Assembly: GCA_023387635.1 (NCBI GenBank)
Contig: JAEWHU010000121.1
Coordinates: 1-18,170 of the forward strand
Direction: 5' to 3'
Origin: Bacillota bacterium
GTDB lineage: Bacteria; Bacillota; Clostridia; Lachnospirales; Lachnospiraceae
DNA: 18,170 bases
Position numbers and translations under genes: made by a program
The notes under the pieces: generated by a model
Databases searched by the model: none
Seen by the model: the letters and a program-made list of their open reading frames with translations, nothing else
What the model was told of the DNA's origin: nothing
Part shown: one piece after another, positions 7,133 through 15,433 of the stretch
How the letters are laid out: each line of letters opens with the position of its first letter
How positions within the stretch are numbered: position 1 is the stretch's first letter

Positions 7133-7957
7133 CTACTTCGTAGGAATGAAACGATCAAAGATAAAGAAATCAAAGTGTTTACGGCTATATTCCAATTCTT
7201 CATTGGAATTTAATGTCCATGCAAAAGTAGTAGTTTTATATAGTTTACGGCAAATACGTAACGAAAGCATATTATGATGTGTGTGGCTATATGCAATAAA
7301 ATGTGGCTTTGTTAGAAAATTAAGTAAAAGATTTTGTAACATAAAATAAAGTACTTTATTTCCATCTTCCTTATCTTTTAAAAAGTTACTAGATAATTGC
7401 CCTCTCATAACGTTAGGGTAATATTTTTTATACCATAGAAGTACGAAAGGATTAAAGGATTCAATACAATATGTGCCATTATAATTCTTAAGTAAATCAT
7501 TTGAGATAGGGCAAACGGATGTGTCCCTAGCCTCAACTTTATATTCAATTATAAGTGGCACTTTGCCATCTACTAATTCTAAAACTGATTTTAGTGTTGG
7601 TATCTTTTGCGTTGACTTATATAGGTTGTATTCCTGTAGTTCCTTAAAGGTAAGATCTCGAACCTTTTTGTCAACCCCACAAGTACGTAGCAAATTATAG
7701 TCGTGGAAAACTACAGGCACATGGTCTTTTGTTAATTGAACATCAAGTTCTATTCCATAATTATTATCCACAGCTAATTTGAAAGCCGCAATTGAATTTT
7801 CTGGTGATGTTTTTTTGCTTTGATGTAAACCTCTATGAGCATAGTAGCGACCCATAAAAGGAGTTAAATCAGGTTTGTTATATATTTTTGGCATAATAGC
7901 TAATAAATACAACAATATTACTAATAGTACAATAGAAAGTAAAACATAAAAAATCAT
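7133..7957 (-). CDS. Membrane-anchored glycerophosphodiester phosphodiesterase family protein
   Basis: GDPD enzymes hydrolyse glycerophosphodiesters to glycerol-3-phosphate and an alcohol. This 274-residue protein begins with a hydrophobic helix (about residues 2-22) that should anchor it, followed by a TIM-barrel GDPD domain. Expected catalytic and metal-binding residues are visible: His41 in YAHRG, Glu70 and Asp72 in GIELDVQ, His85 in VFHD, and the IIEYKVE strand further on. The C-terminal half is shorter and more diverged than in secreted GlpQ, but the CIESFNP block fits the family. ATG 7957 is used because GGAGG lies 6 bases upstream; a longer frame from TTG 7969 would overlap that site. 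A hairpin (7979-8019) and a candidate -10 box (8027-8032) lie just upstream. vanW follows. Confidence 0.87.
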   Translation of the reverse strand: MIFYVLLSIVLLVILLYLLAIMPKIYNKPDLTPFMGRYYAHRGLHQSKKTSPENSIAAFKLAVDNNYGIELDVQLTKDHVPVVFHDYNLLRTCGVDKKVRDLTFKELQEYNLYKSTQKIPTLKSVLELVDGKVPLIIEYKVEARDTSVCPISNDLLKNYNGTYCIESFNPFVLLWYKKYYPNVMRGQLSSNFLKDKEDGNKVLYFMLQNLLLNFLTKPHFIAYSHTHHNMLSLRICRKLYKTTTFAWTLNSNEELEYSRKHFDFFIFDRFIPTK

Positions 7958-7973
7958 AAAGTCCTCCAAGTAG

Positions 7974-8019
7974 TAAAAAGGGATGCGGTATGCTATTATA
8001 GGTTGTACGTTGCATCCCT
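7974..8019 (-). terminator. Hairpin with T-run between MFS gene and GDPD gene
   Basis: AGGGATGC (7979-7986) and GCATCCCT (8012-8019) form a perfect 8-bp stem, with further partial pairing inside the 25-base loop. On the minus strand the stem is followed by TTTTTA, so it fits an intrinsic terminator of the MFS gene. It ends only a few bases before the GDPD ribosome binding site. Confidence 0.65.
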
Positions 8020-8026
8020 AAAGAAT

Positions 8027-8032
8027 ATTATA
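8027..8032 (-). promoter_or_regulatory. Candidate -10 box for the GDPD-vanW operon
   Basis: A perfect TATAAT on the minus strand is placed so that transcription would start near 8020, at the foot of the 7979-8019 hairpin. No good -35 box is visible 16-18 bases upstream, so the call is weak. It would allow GDPD-vanW to be expressed independently of the MFS gene. Confidence 0.35.
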
Positions 8033-8079
8033 AATTGAACAAGTAGTGAAGCAGACCTTGAATATCCGCTTACGTTAGA

Positions 8080-9354
8080 TTAGTCATCAAAATCAAAGTT
8101 TTCCATGGCAGTTTTTTTCATTTCAGGCTTAGAGTTCCCGTGCTTAACAAATAACATAGTGCATAAGGAAAGAATGGAAAATACTAATGCATAAGGAAAT
8201 AAAGTTCGGTAAGAAACTTTTAATAGTACACCGGAAAGAATTGGTGTTATAGTTTGTGCTAGCATAGAAAAGGTATAATAAATCCCAGTATATTTACCTA
8301 CGTCAGCACCATGACTCATGTCTACAACCATTGGATAAGAGTTAACATTAATTGCGGCCCAACCGATTCCAGTAAAAGCGAATATTACATATATGATTGG
8401 CGAATATGTGGTGCATAAGAACCCAGACAGATAGGAAAGAGTCATTAAAACAATACCACCGATAACTGTTTTCTTTCTACCAAACTTACTAGATATGAAA
8501 CCAATAGGTATATAGCTTATGGTAGCTGCTCCAGTGGCCACTAACAATGGAGTAGCAAAACTTCCACCAGTGAATCCCCAAACCTTTGCTGCATACCTTG
8601 AAAATGCAGTTGTTACAGCGTTATATGCCGTAAACCATAGGAATACGGAAAGGAGTAAGAAGATTAGGCTACGTTTCACATCTTTTGGTAAAACATTAGA
8701 TTTTACTTCGTCTTTTGTAGAGGTTTCTTCTTTATTATTAAGTGCTACTTCTTTTGCGAGTTTATTTTCAGGAACAGAGATAAGTAGGATAATAACTGCT
8801 AATACCATTAAAGCAGCAATGGCAATATAAACTGGCATATAATTTGGTTTAATTACATGTTTAGGGATTAATAAATTAATCATAATTAAGGTGAAGATAC
8901 CACCTAAGGTACCCATTAAATTTATTACTGCATTTGCCTTACTTCTTAAAGGCTTTGGTGTTAAATCAGGCATTAAAGCAACGGCAGGAGAACGGTAACA
9001 TGCCATAGCAATTAAAACTAGACCTAAGGATATGAAAAACAATAAGAAATTTTTCGTATTATCAGCATAAGGTATTAATATCATTAAAGTTACAGCTAAG
9101 AAAGTACCAACTACAATAAAAGGTGTGCGTTTTCCAAGTTTCGTATGTACTTTATCTGAAAGTGTACCTATGAAAGGTAATAAAAATAGAGCTAAAATAT
9201 TATCAATACCCATAATGGCACCAGTACGTACTTCATCAATTCCAAATGTGTTAACTAAAATTAATGGAATTACATTGTCATAGAGTTGCCAAAAGGCACA
9301 GATAGACATGAAAGCTAGCCCAATAAAAAAGGTACGCTTGTAGTTTAATTTCAT
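8080..9354 (-). CDS. Major facilitator superfamily transporter (SLC45/GPH-like)
   Basis: This 424-residue, 12-helix secondary transporter has the motif-A loop GTLSDKVHTKLGKRTPF between helices 2 and 3 (about residues 63-80), the form seen in SLC45 and glycoside-pentoside-hexuronide type sugar carriers. A second SSKFGRKK motif lies at about 287-294, between helices 8 and 9. A charged central loop (about residues 200-225, rich in Glu and Lys) splits the two six-helix halves. Sugar or glycoside transport is a reasonable guess from these motifs, but no neighbouring catabolic gene fixes the substrate. GGAGG lies 7-8 bases before the ATG. A hairpin with T-run at 7974-8019 appears to end the transcript, so the gene is probably monocistronic. 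Confidence 0.85.
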   Translation of the reverse strand: MKLNYKRTFFIGLAFMSICAFWQLYDNVIPLILVNTFGIDEVRTGAIMGIDNILALFLLPFIGTLSDKVHTKLGKRTPFIVVGTFLAVTLMILIPYADNTKNFLLFFISLGLVLIAMACYRSPAVALMPDLTPKPLRSKANAVINLMGTLGGIFTLIMINLLIPKHVIKPNYMPVYIAIAALMVLAVIILLISVPENKLAKEVALNNKEETSTKDEVKSNVLPKDVKRSLIFLLLSVFLWFTAYNAVTTAFSRYAAKVWGFTGGSFATPLLVATGAATISYIPIGFISSKFGRKKTVIGGIVLMTLSYLSGFLCTTYSPIIYVIFAFTGIGWAAINVNSYPMVVDMSHGADVGKYTGIYYTFSMLAQTITPILSGVLLKVSYRTLFPYALVFSILSLCTMLFVKHGNSKPEMKKTAMENFDFDD

Positions 9355-9386
9355 TAAGAATCCTCCTAATAAGAATTTTTAATGTT

Positions 9387-9416
9387 ATTATATCATAGTT
9401 GCTTATGTAGATACAA
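9387..9416 (-). promoter_or_regulatory. Candidate promoter of the MFS transporter gene
   Basis: On the minus strand TTGTAT (9411-9416) and a perfect TATAAT (9387-9392) are separated by 18 bases, about 30 bases ahead of the MFS start codon. The -35 box matches only 3 of 6 positions. The stretch 9417-9503 upstream of it holds nothing I can identify. Confidence 0.45.
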
Positions 9417-9503
9417 TGCTATACTAAATTTTACATTTATTATACAACTCTTTTTTCCTGAACTACTGTTGTGAATAATCATATTAATTAGTATTTTAGG
9501 ACA

Positions 9504-9531
9504 ATAAAAAAGCACTATAAAATATAGTGCT
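9504..9531 (-). terminator. Intrinsic terminator of the tRNA-Gln gene
   Basis: AGCACTATA (9511-9519) and TATAGTGCT (9523-9531) form a 9-bp perfect stem with a 3-base loop. On the minus strand it is followed by a six-T run. It lies 5 bases after the tRNA 3' end. Confidence 0.9.
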
Positions 9532-9536
9532 CTTTA

Positions 9537-9608
9537 CTGGGCTACTAGGATTCGAACCTAGAGATGCTGGAATCAGAATCCAGTGCCTTACCATTTGGCG
9601 ATAGCCCA
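9537..9608 (-). tRNA. tRNA-Gln, anticodon CUG
   Basis: The 72-base minus-strand sequence folds as a complete cloverleaf. The acceptor stem is TGGGCTA/TAGCCCA, with the weak first U-A pair and G73 discriminator typical of tRNA-Gln. The D arm is GCC...GGC, and the anticodon stem CTGGA/TCCAG carries loop TTCTGAT (anticodon CTG). A 5-base variable loop and a T arm CTAGG-TTCGAAT-CCTAG complete it. The 3' CCA is not encoded; TAAA follows the discriminator, so CCA must be added after transcription. The anticodon reads CAG; a UUG isoacceptor is presumably elsewhere. Confidence 0.95.
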
Positions 9609-9641
9609 CCATAGTTTAGGTTGTCCATAACTACGAGGAAT

Positions 9642-9670
9642 ATTATAACTCAATCATTATATAAATTCAA
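9642..9670 (-). promoter_or_regulatory. Promoter of the tRNA-Gln gene
   Basis: On the minus strand TTGAAT (9665-9670) and a perfect TATAAT (9642-9647) are separated by 17 bases. The start would be near 9635, about 27 bases before the mature tRNA 5' end. Confidence 0.75.
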
Positions 9671-9729
9671 GTAGAAAAAACATTTGTTTTAATATGGTTA
9701 CTTAATTATATTTAGTTCAAGTTAAGCTA

Positions 9730-9758
9730 TTGACTTTTATTAAAAATGGGTATTTAAT
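9730..9758 (+). promoter_or_regulatory. Promoter of the AEC transporter gene
   Basis: TTGACT (9730-9735) and TTTAAT (9753-9758) each match the consensus at 5 of 6 positions and are spaced by 17 bases. Transcription would start near 9765, just at the left arm of the inverted repeat 9763-9804. Confidence 0.6.
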
Positions 9759-9762
9759 TTAT

Positions 9763-9804
9763 TAGGTAGATGGCATAGTATATAGTATACATTCTATCTA
9801 CTTA
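9763..9804 (+). promoter_or_regulatory. Imperfect 42-base inverted repeat at the AEC transcription start
   Basis: TAGGTAGAT (9763-9771) pairs with ATCTACTTA (9796-9804), one G-U. Inner pairing continues imperfectly to GTATA/TATAC (9778-9782 with 9786-9790). It has no T-run and lies about 40 bases before the AEC ribosome binding site, so it is more likely an operator or a 5' stem of the mRNA than a terminator. Confidence 0.45.
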
Positions 9805-9853
9805 CGAAAGATTATATTATACATAGTTCCAAAAAGGGACAGAAGGAGCACAT

Positions 9854-10777
9854 ATGTCACTAGCATCCATAGCATTCAATCAGATAATAATTATGTTTCT
9901 TATTATTTTTATTGGTTTAATTTGTTATAAGGTAGATTTAATTGATAAGGAAGTTAATAAGAAACTGTCGAACATTCTTTTAATGTTAATTAATCCTATA
10001 TTGATATTTAATTCCTATCAACAAGATTTCAGTAAGGAATTATTAAATGGTTTATTAATATCTTTTGTTTTAGCAGTTATAACTCATGTATTTGGCATTA
10101 TTATATCTGCATTATTTATCCGGAAAAAGAAAAAGGATTTTGGTATTGAACGTTTTTCATGTATTTATTCAAATTGTGGGTTTATGGGAATACCATTAGT
10201 TAACGGAATATTTGGTAGTGAAGGAGTTCTTTATATTACTGCTTACATGACTATATTTAATCTTTTTATTTGGACACATGGAGTAATCTTAATGGTTGGA
10301 AAACAAGATAAAAAGGCCTTAATAAAAACGTTAATATCACCTACCCTAATAGCAATCATTATTGGATTTATACTCTTTATATCACAGATCAAGTTACCAA
10401 GTATTATCACTGGCGCATTTGAATATGTAGCAGATATGAATACACCTCTTGCGATGTTAATTGCTGGGGTTACGATTGCACAAACAAATTTAAAAGAGGT
10501 ATTTAGTAAAACAGGTATTTACATTGTTGTATTAATAAAATTAATTATTATTCCTGTTGCCCTTTTATTTGTTTATAGTATATTTCCAATGTCAAAAGCT
10601 GTAATTACAACAGCTATATTAGCAGCAGCTTGCCCAACAGCAACAACGGGGACATTGTTTGCATTACGTTATAATAAAAATGCACTTTATGCATCAGAAA
10701 TATTTGCTATAAGTACCTTAGTTTCTCTTGCCACAATACCTAGTGTAATGGCACTTGCAGATTATATATTAAAGTAA
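9854..10777 (+). CDS. AEC (auxin efflux carrier) family transporter
   Basis: This 307-residue hydrophobic protein has about ten membrane helices of the AEC/bile-acid-transporter-like fold. Family features include the early IGLICYKVDLIDKEVNKKLSNILLMLINPILIFNSYQ segment, CGFMGIPLVNGIFGSEG (about residues 109-125), the MNTPLAMLIAGVTIAQTNL block in the second half, and the Pro/Thr-rich AAACPTATTGTLFALRY stretch near the C terminus. Members carry organic acids such as malate or related compounds outward or inward; the bacterial substrate is rarely known. GAAGGAG lies 7 bases before the ATG. The gene has its own promoter and converges on PFOR, separated by a strong hairpin at 10842-10890. Confidence 0.88.
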   Translation: MSLASIAFNQIIIMFLIIFIGLICYKVDLIDKEVNKKLSNILLMLINPILIFNSYQQDFSKELLNGLLISFVLAVITHVFGIIISALFIRKKKKDFGIERFSCIYSNCGFMGIPLVNGIFGSEGVLYITAYMTIFNLFIWTHGVILMVGKQDKKALIKTLISPTLIAIIIGFILFISQIKLPSIITGAFEYVADMNTPLAMLIAGVTIAQTNLKEVFSKTGIYIVVLIKLIIIPVALLFVYSIFPMSKAVITTAILAAACPTATTGTLFALRYNKNALYASEIFAISTLVSLATIPSVMALADYILK

Positions 10778-10841
10778 TAACCCTCATATAACGAAATAAA
10801 GATGAATATAAATACATTTACTTATTAATTTCAGTAAACTC

Positions 10842-10890
10842 AAAAGGCTCCATGCGAGTTAGGTTAAAACCTTACTAACATGGAGCCTTT
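10842..10890. terminator. Bidirectional terminator between AEC and PFOR genes
   Basis: AAAGGCTCCATG (10843-10854) pairs perfectly with CATGGAGCCTTT (10879-10890). A second small stem, GGTT/AACC, lies inside the 24-base loop. The 3' side reads CCTTTCTAAT on plus and GCCTTTTGAG on minus, and it sits between two convergent stop codons, so it can serve both genes. Confidence 0.8.
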
Positions 10891-10921
10891 CTAATAGCTA
10901 TTATTTATTCTTAACAGGTAA

Positions 10922-13900
10922 TTACTCTGCTAATTTTACTAATCTTTCATACTTAGCTTTTGCATTCTTCTCAGCTTTTTCAAATAGAACAGCAGCTCTT
11001 TCTGGATTAGAACGTGCAAGAGAACTATAACGAACTTCGCTATGTAAGAACTCTTGGTAATCAGCTGTTGGAGCTTTTGAATCTAATTGGAATGGATTCT
11101 TTCCTTGTTCTTCTAAACGAGGATCAAATCTGAATAAGTGCCAGTATCCTGCTTGAACAGCACGTTTTTCTTCTGTTTGAGCACCCTTCATACCACCTTT
11201 AATACCATGGTTAATACATGGAGCATAAGCGATTATGATAGATGGACCTGGATAGCTTTCAGCTTCAACAAAAGCTTTCATAGTTTGATTGTAATCAGCA
11301 CCTTGAGCAATTTGTGCTACATATACATAACCATAGCTCATTGCAATAGCTGCTAAATCTTTCTTCTTAACATCTTTACCAGCAGCAGCAAATTGTGCGA
11401 TAGCACCAGTTGGAGTTGCTTTTGAAGCTTGACCACCAGTGTTTGAGTAAACTTCTGTATCAAAGATTAAGATGTTTACATCTTCACCACTAGCGATAAC
11501 ATGGTCTAAACCACCAAAACCGATATCGTAAGCCCAACCGTCACCACCAAAGATCCATTGAGATTTCTTAGATAAGAAGTCTTTATTAGCGATGATATTA
11601 GCTTTGTCTTCACTATCTTCACATTTTTCTAAAGCAGCAAGTAAGTCTTTTGATGGCTGTGCATTAAGAGAACTGGAATCTTTTGTTGCAAGGTATTGTT
11701 CACAAGCAGCTTTAACTTCTTCATTACCAGTTACTTTAGCAATCGCTTCAACAGAAGAGATTAAACGGCCTCTTAAAGCTTTTTGAGCAAGAGCCATACC
11801 ATAACCAAATTCAGCATTATCTTCGAATAATGAGTTAGCCCATGCTGGACCACGACCATCTTTACCAACTGTGTATGGTGTAGATGGAGCAGAACCACCC
11901 CAGATTGAAGAACAACCTGTAGCATTTGCTATATACATTCTATCACCGAATAATTGTGTAGCAAGTTTAGCATATGGAGTTTCACCACATCCTGCACAAG
12001 CTCCGGAGAACTCAAGTAATGGTTTCTTAAATTGGCTACCCTTAACAGTTGTTTCTTTAAATTTAGCAACAACTTCATCTGGATATCCGATTTCTACGCC
12101 ATAATCAAATAATTTTTGTGATTCAAGTTGGGTTTCTAAAGGTTTCATAACGATAGCTTTTTCACCCTTCTTACCTGGACATACATTTACACAAGATCCA
12201 CATCCTTGGCAGTCATAAGCGGATACAGAGATTGCAAATTGGTATCCTGGCATACCTGTAAGTGGTAAAGTAACAGTACCTTCAGGTACGTTAGCAGCTT
12301 GTTCTTCTGTCATAGCTACTGGTCTAATGGATGCATGAGGACATACATAAGAACAGAAGTTACATTGAATACAATTATCAGGATTCCAGCTAGGAACATC
12401 AACTGCTATACCACGTTTTTCATATGCAGCAGAACCAGTTGGTACTGTACCATCAGCATAATCAACAAATGCAGAAACAGGAAGATTATTACCATCTTGT
12501 GCATTTATAGGGTTTTGAATGTTATTAACATAATCAACAAGTTCTTTTCTTTCACCAGTTGCAGTAACAGCTAGACTTTCTTTAGTTGCATTTGCCCAAG
12601 ATGCAGGTACTTCAACTTTATGAAGTCCAGTTATACCACGATCGATTGCTTCATGATTCATCTTAACAATAGCTTCACCTTTTTTACTGTAAGATTTTGT
12701 TGCTGCATCTTTCATAAATTTAACTGCATCTTCAACAGGAATAATGTTAGCTAATTTAAAGAATGCTGCTTGAAGAACTGTGTTAATACGTCCACCAAGA
12801 CCAATTTCTTTACCAATACTAAATCCGTCGATTGTATAGAATTTAATATCATTTTTTGCGATATATTCTTTTACTTGTCCTGGTAAGTGAGATTCGATTT
12901 CTTCCATAGTCCAACCACAGTTAAGAAGGAATGTTCCACCTTTCTTTAAGTCTTGAACCATGTTGTATTTTCTAACGTAAGAAGGATTGTGACAAGCTAC
13001 AAAATTAGCTTTACTAATTAAGTATGTTGCTTTAATAGGATCCTTACCAAAACGTAAGTTAGAAATTGTTACACCACCAGATTTTTTGGAGTCATAATCA
13101 AAGTATGCTTGAGCGTACATATCAGTATGGTCACCAATGATTTTAATGGAGTTTTTATTCGCACCTACAGTACCATCTGCACCAAGACCCCAGAATTTAC
13201 AACTAATTGTACTTTCAGGTGTAGTGTTTGGATTTTCTGTAATATCAAGAGAAAGATGAGTTACATCATCGTTAATACCGATAGTGAATTTCTTTTTCTC
13301 AGTGTTTCTATAAACTGCAATAATTTGTGCAGGTGTTGTATCTTTAGAACCTAATCCGTAACGACCTGAAGATACAGGGATGTTGTGGAATTTAGTATCT
13401 TTAAGAGCAGCAACTACATCTAGGTATAAAGGTTCGCCAATTGCACCTGGCTCTTTTGTTCTATCTAATACGCTAATGTTCTTAACTGTATCTGGGATAG
13501 CGTCGATTAAGTGTTTAGCGCTAAATGGTCTATATAATCTAACCTTAACAACACCAACTTTTTCGCCAGCAGCTAACATGTAATCAATTGTTTCATCAAT
13601 TGTATCACATACAGAACCCATAGCTACAATTACATGTTCAGCATCAGCTGCACCGTAGTAATTGAATAATTTATAGTCAGTACCGATTTTTTCATTTATT
13701 TTATTCATGTAATCTTCTACAAGAGCAGGAACTGCATCATAATATGTATTACTTGCTTCTTTTGCTTGGAAGAATACGTCAGGGTTTTGAGCAGTACCAC
13801 GAAGTACTGGATGTTCTGGATTAAGAGCACGACTACGGAATGCAGCAATTGCGTCCATATCAGCTAAATCTTTAAGATCATCATAATCCCAAGCTTCGAT

Positions 13901-14446
13901 TTTTTGAATTTCGTGAGAAGTTCTAAAACCATCGAAGAAGTGTAGGAATGGAACTCTACCTTTGATTGCAGCAAGGTGAGCAACAGCACCAAGATCCATA
14001 ACTTCTTGTACATTACTTGAACATAGTAAAGCAAAACCAGTTTGGCGACAAGCATAAACGTCAGAGTGATCACCAAAGATTGATAAAGCATGAGTAGCTA
14101 GGGCACGAGCTGAAACATTAAGTACGCAAGGTAATAATTCTCCTGCCATTTTATACATATTAGGTATCATTAATAATAAACCTTGAGAAGCTGTAAATGT
14201 TGTTGTTAAAGCACCAGCAGCTAAAGAACCGTGTACGGTACCAGCAGCACCTGCTTCAGATTGCATTTCTGTTACTTGTACTTCATGTCCAAAGATATTT
14301 TTTCTTCCTTGGGCAGCCCAAGCATCAGTTACTTCAGCCATGTTGGATGAAGGTGTGATTGGATAGATTGCTGCTACATCAGTAAATGCGTATGAAACGT
14401 GAGCTGCAGCAGTGTTTCCATCCATGGTTTTCATTATTCTAGCCAT
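10922..14446 (-). CDS. nifJ: Pyruvate:ferredoxin (flavodoxin) oxidoreductase
   Basis: This enzyme converts pyruvate and CoA to acetyl-CoA and CO2 while reducing ferredoxin, the central step of clostridial fermentation. The 1174-residue single-chain form is full length. Order: pyruvate-binding domain I from the N terminus (YPITPSS, about 29-35), domain II (about 260-415), the gamma-type domain with GLGADGTVGANKNSIKIIGD (about 420-630), a 2x[4Fe-4S] ferredoxin domain (CIQCNFCSYVCP near 687 and CQGCGSCVNVCP near 745), then the thiamine-diphosphate domain. The proximal-cluster cysteines are visible in CAGCGE (about 815), ATGCSS and YAPCINHG. The cofactor motif runs from GDGWAYDIG (about 970) to DTEVYSNTGGQ. 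GGAGG lies 10 bases before the ATG. Codon choice is strongly biased, with many GCA/GCT, GTA and ACA codons, as expected of an abundant protein. It appears monocistronic, with a leader of about 120 bases and a Rex-like site at its promoter. Confidence 0.97.
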   Translation of the reverse strand: MARIMKTMDGNTAAAHVSYAFTDVAAIYPITPSSNMAEVTDAWAAQGRKNIFGHEVQVTEMQSEAGAAGTVHGSLAAGALTTTFTASQGLLLMIPNMYKMAGELLPCVLNVSARALATHALSIFGDHSDVYACRQTGFALLCSSNVQEVMDLGAVAHLAAIKGRVPFLHFFDGFRTSHEIQKIEAWDYDDLKDLADMDAIAAFRSRALNPEHPVLRGTAQNPDVFFQAKEASNTYYDAVPALVEDYMNKINEKIGTDYKLFNYYGAADAEHVIVAMGSVCDTIDETIDYMLAAGEKVGVVKVRLYRPFSAKHLIDAIPDTVKNISVLDRTKEPGAIGEPLYLDVVAALKDTKFHNIPVSSGRYGLGSKDTTPAQIIAVYRNTEKKKFTIGINDDVTHLSLDITENPNTTPESTISCKFWGLGADGTVGANKNSIKIIGDHTDMYAQAYFDYDSKKSGGVTISNLRFGKDPIKATYLISKANFVACHNPSYVRKYNMVQDLKKGGTFLLNCGWTMEEIESHLPGQVKEYIAKNDIKFYTIDGFSIGKEIGLGGRINTVLQAAFFKLANIIPVEDAVKFMKDAATKSYSKKGEAIVKMNHEAIDRGITGLHKVEVPASWANATKESLAVTATGERKELVDYVNNIQNPINAQDGNNLPVSAFVDYADGTVPTGSAAYEKRGIAVDVPSWNPDNCIQCNFCSYVCPHASIRPVAMTEEQAANVPEGTVTLPLTGMPGYQFAISVSAYDCQGCGSCVNVCPGKKGEKAIVMKPLETQLESQKLFDYGVEIGYPDEVVAKFKETTVKGSQFKKPLLEFSGACAGCGETPYAKLATQLFGDRMYIANATGCSSIWGGSAPSTPYTVGKDGRGPAWANSLFEDNAEFGYGMALAQKALRGRLISSVEAIAKVTGNEEVKAACEQYLATKDSSSLNAQPSKDLLAALEKCEDSEDKANIIANKDFLSKKSQWIFGGDGWAYDIGFGGLDHVIASGEDVNILIFDTEVYSNTGGQASKATPTGAIAQFAAAGKDVKKKDLAAIAMSYGYVYVAQIAQGADYNQTMKAFVEAESYPGPSIIIAYAPCINHGIKGGMKGAQTEEKRAVQAGYWHLFRFDPRLEEQGKNPFQLDSKAPTADYQEFLHSEVRYSSLARSNPERAAVLFEKAEKNAKAKYERLVKLAE

Positions 14447-14565
14447 GATATATTATCCTCCTTAAGATCGTAGCAGATGAGAAACCAGCACAAAAGGTGG
14501 CAAAAGAAAGAGTCACCCATTGAGCCTCAAATGCCATATAGTGTATTTTGTATTTAAATAAATAC

Positions 14566-14602
14566 TTGTTAAAAGAATATCACTATTCTAAAGAAGTGTA
14601 AA
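14566..14602 (-). promoter_or_regulatory. PFOR promoter with overlapping Rex-like operator
   Basis: On the minus strand TTTACA (14597-14602, 5 of 6) and TATTCT (14574-14579, 4 of 6) are spaced by 17 bases, with a start expected near 14567. Overlapping the -10 box and start, the plus strand reads TTGTTAA-AAGA-ATATCAC (14566-14583). This matches the clostridial Rex pattern TTGTTAA-N4-TTAACAA fully in one half and at 4 of 7 in the other. The roughly 120-base leader down to 14447 includes a small palindrome, TTGAG-C-CTCAA (14520-14530). Plus-strand 14603-14820 holds no feature I can name. Confidence 0.5.
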
Positions 14603-14827
14603 GAGTTTTTCCGTTTATCTATGTATTTTTAATAAAATTATGACTTTTTTACTAAAAGAGTAGAGAATAATAGACAAAAATAGATAATAATAATACTTTT
14701 TATATGGAATACTTTCTTGTGTGCAATGATATGATATAAAGTAAAAAAAGCAGGAAGGTATTTCTCTATAATATTTTTTATAAGTTGCCTCTGATGTGTA
14801 AAGATAAGTAAATACCATGCTAACTTG

Positions 14828-14856
14828 TTGACAAGGAAGAGGTGATAAGTTATAAT
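14828..14856 (+). promoter_or_regulatory. Consensus sigma-A promoter of the greA-lysS operon
   Basis: Perfect TTGACA (14828-14833) and perfect TATAAT (14851-14856) are spaced by exactly 17 bases. The start is expected near 14863, about 44 bases before the greA ATG. The -35 box lies in a small palindrome, CTTGT-TG-ACAAG. Confidence 0.85.
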
Positions 14857-14906
14857 ACTTTGAATGCATCGATATTATTGATTTTGTGGAGAAAGGGTGT
14901 TTAAAT

Positions 14907-15389
14907 ATGGTAGATAAAAAGAATATATTAACCTATGAGGGATTAAAATTATTAGAAGAAGAATTACACGAACTTAAAGTAAACAAGAGAAAAGATATTG
15001 CTCAAAAAATCAAAGAAGCAAGAGAGCAAGGGGACTTATCCGAAAATGCTGAATATGATGCAGCTAAAGATGAACAAAGAGAAGTTGAAGCAAGAATAGA
15101 AGAAATAGATAAAATTCTTAAAAATGCTGAAGTTGTTATAGAAGACGAAGTAGACGTTGACGTTATTAATATTGGATGTAAAGTCAGAATTCTAGACTTA
15201 GAATATGATGAAGAAATGGAATATAAAATAGTTGGTTCAACAGAAGCAAACAGCTTAAAAGGGAAAATATCCAATGAATCACCTGTAGGAAAAGCTTTAA
15301 TTGGCGCAAAAATTGGAGAAGTTGTTTCTGTGGAAACACATTCAGGAACACTACAATATAAAATATTAGAGATTCAAAAATCAAATTAA
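14907..15389 (+). CDS. greA: Transcription elongation factor GreA
   Basis: GreA enters the secondary channel of RNA polymerase and stimulates cleavage of backtracked RNA, rescuing stalled complexes. The 160-residue product has the standard length and both domains: an N-terminal antiparallel coiled coil (about residues 10-75) whose tip carries the acidic pair in GDLSENAEYDAAKDEQ (Asp43, Glu46), and a C-terminal FKBP-like domain ending in SPVGKALIGAKIGEVVSVETHSG. The ATG at 14907 gives the usual N terminus (MVDKKNILTYEGLK) and has GGAGAAAGG 9 or more bases upstream; the upstream in-frame GTG at 14886 precedes that site. lysS follows after 44 bases, a greA-lysS arrangement familiar from clostridia. 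Confidence 0.95.
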   Translation: MVDKKNILTYEGLKLLEEELHELKVNKRKDIAQKIKEAREQGDLSENAEYDAAKDEQREVEARIEEIDKILKNAEVVIEDEVDVDVINIGCKVRILDLEYDEEMEYKIVGSTEANSLKGKISNESPVGKALIGAKIGEVVSVETHSGTLQYKILEIQKSN

Positions 15390-15433
15390 GAATGTTTTAG
15401 TGTGTATAGTAAAGATAGAAAGGAAGTATTACT

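Noticed and set aside
9766..9853. Possible riboswitch or T-box in the AEC leader
   Set aside because: The leader is under 90 bases, contains one dyad, and shows no T-box core, anti-terminator or known riboswitch consensus.
13864..14091. 75-codon minus-strand frame within the PFOR gene, and other long frames opposite or inside PFOR, lysS and greA
   Set aside because: They lie entirely inside clearly coding sequence in another frame, and their translations are low-complexity or hydrophobic shadows of biased codons.
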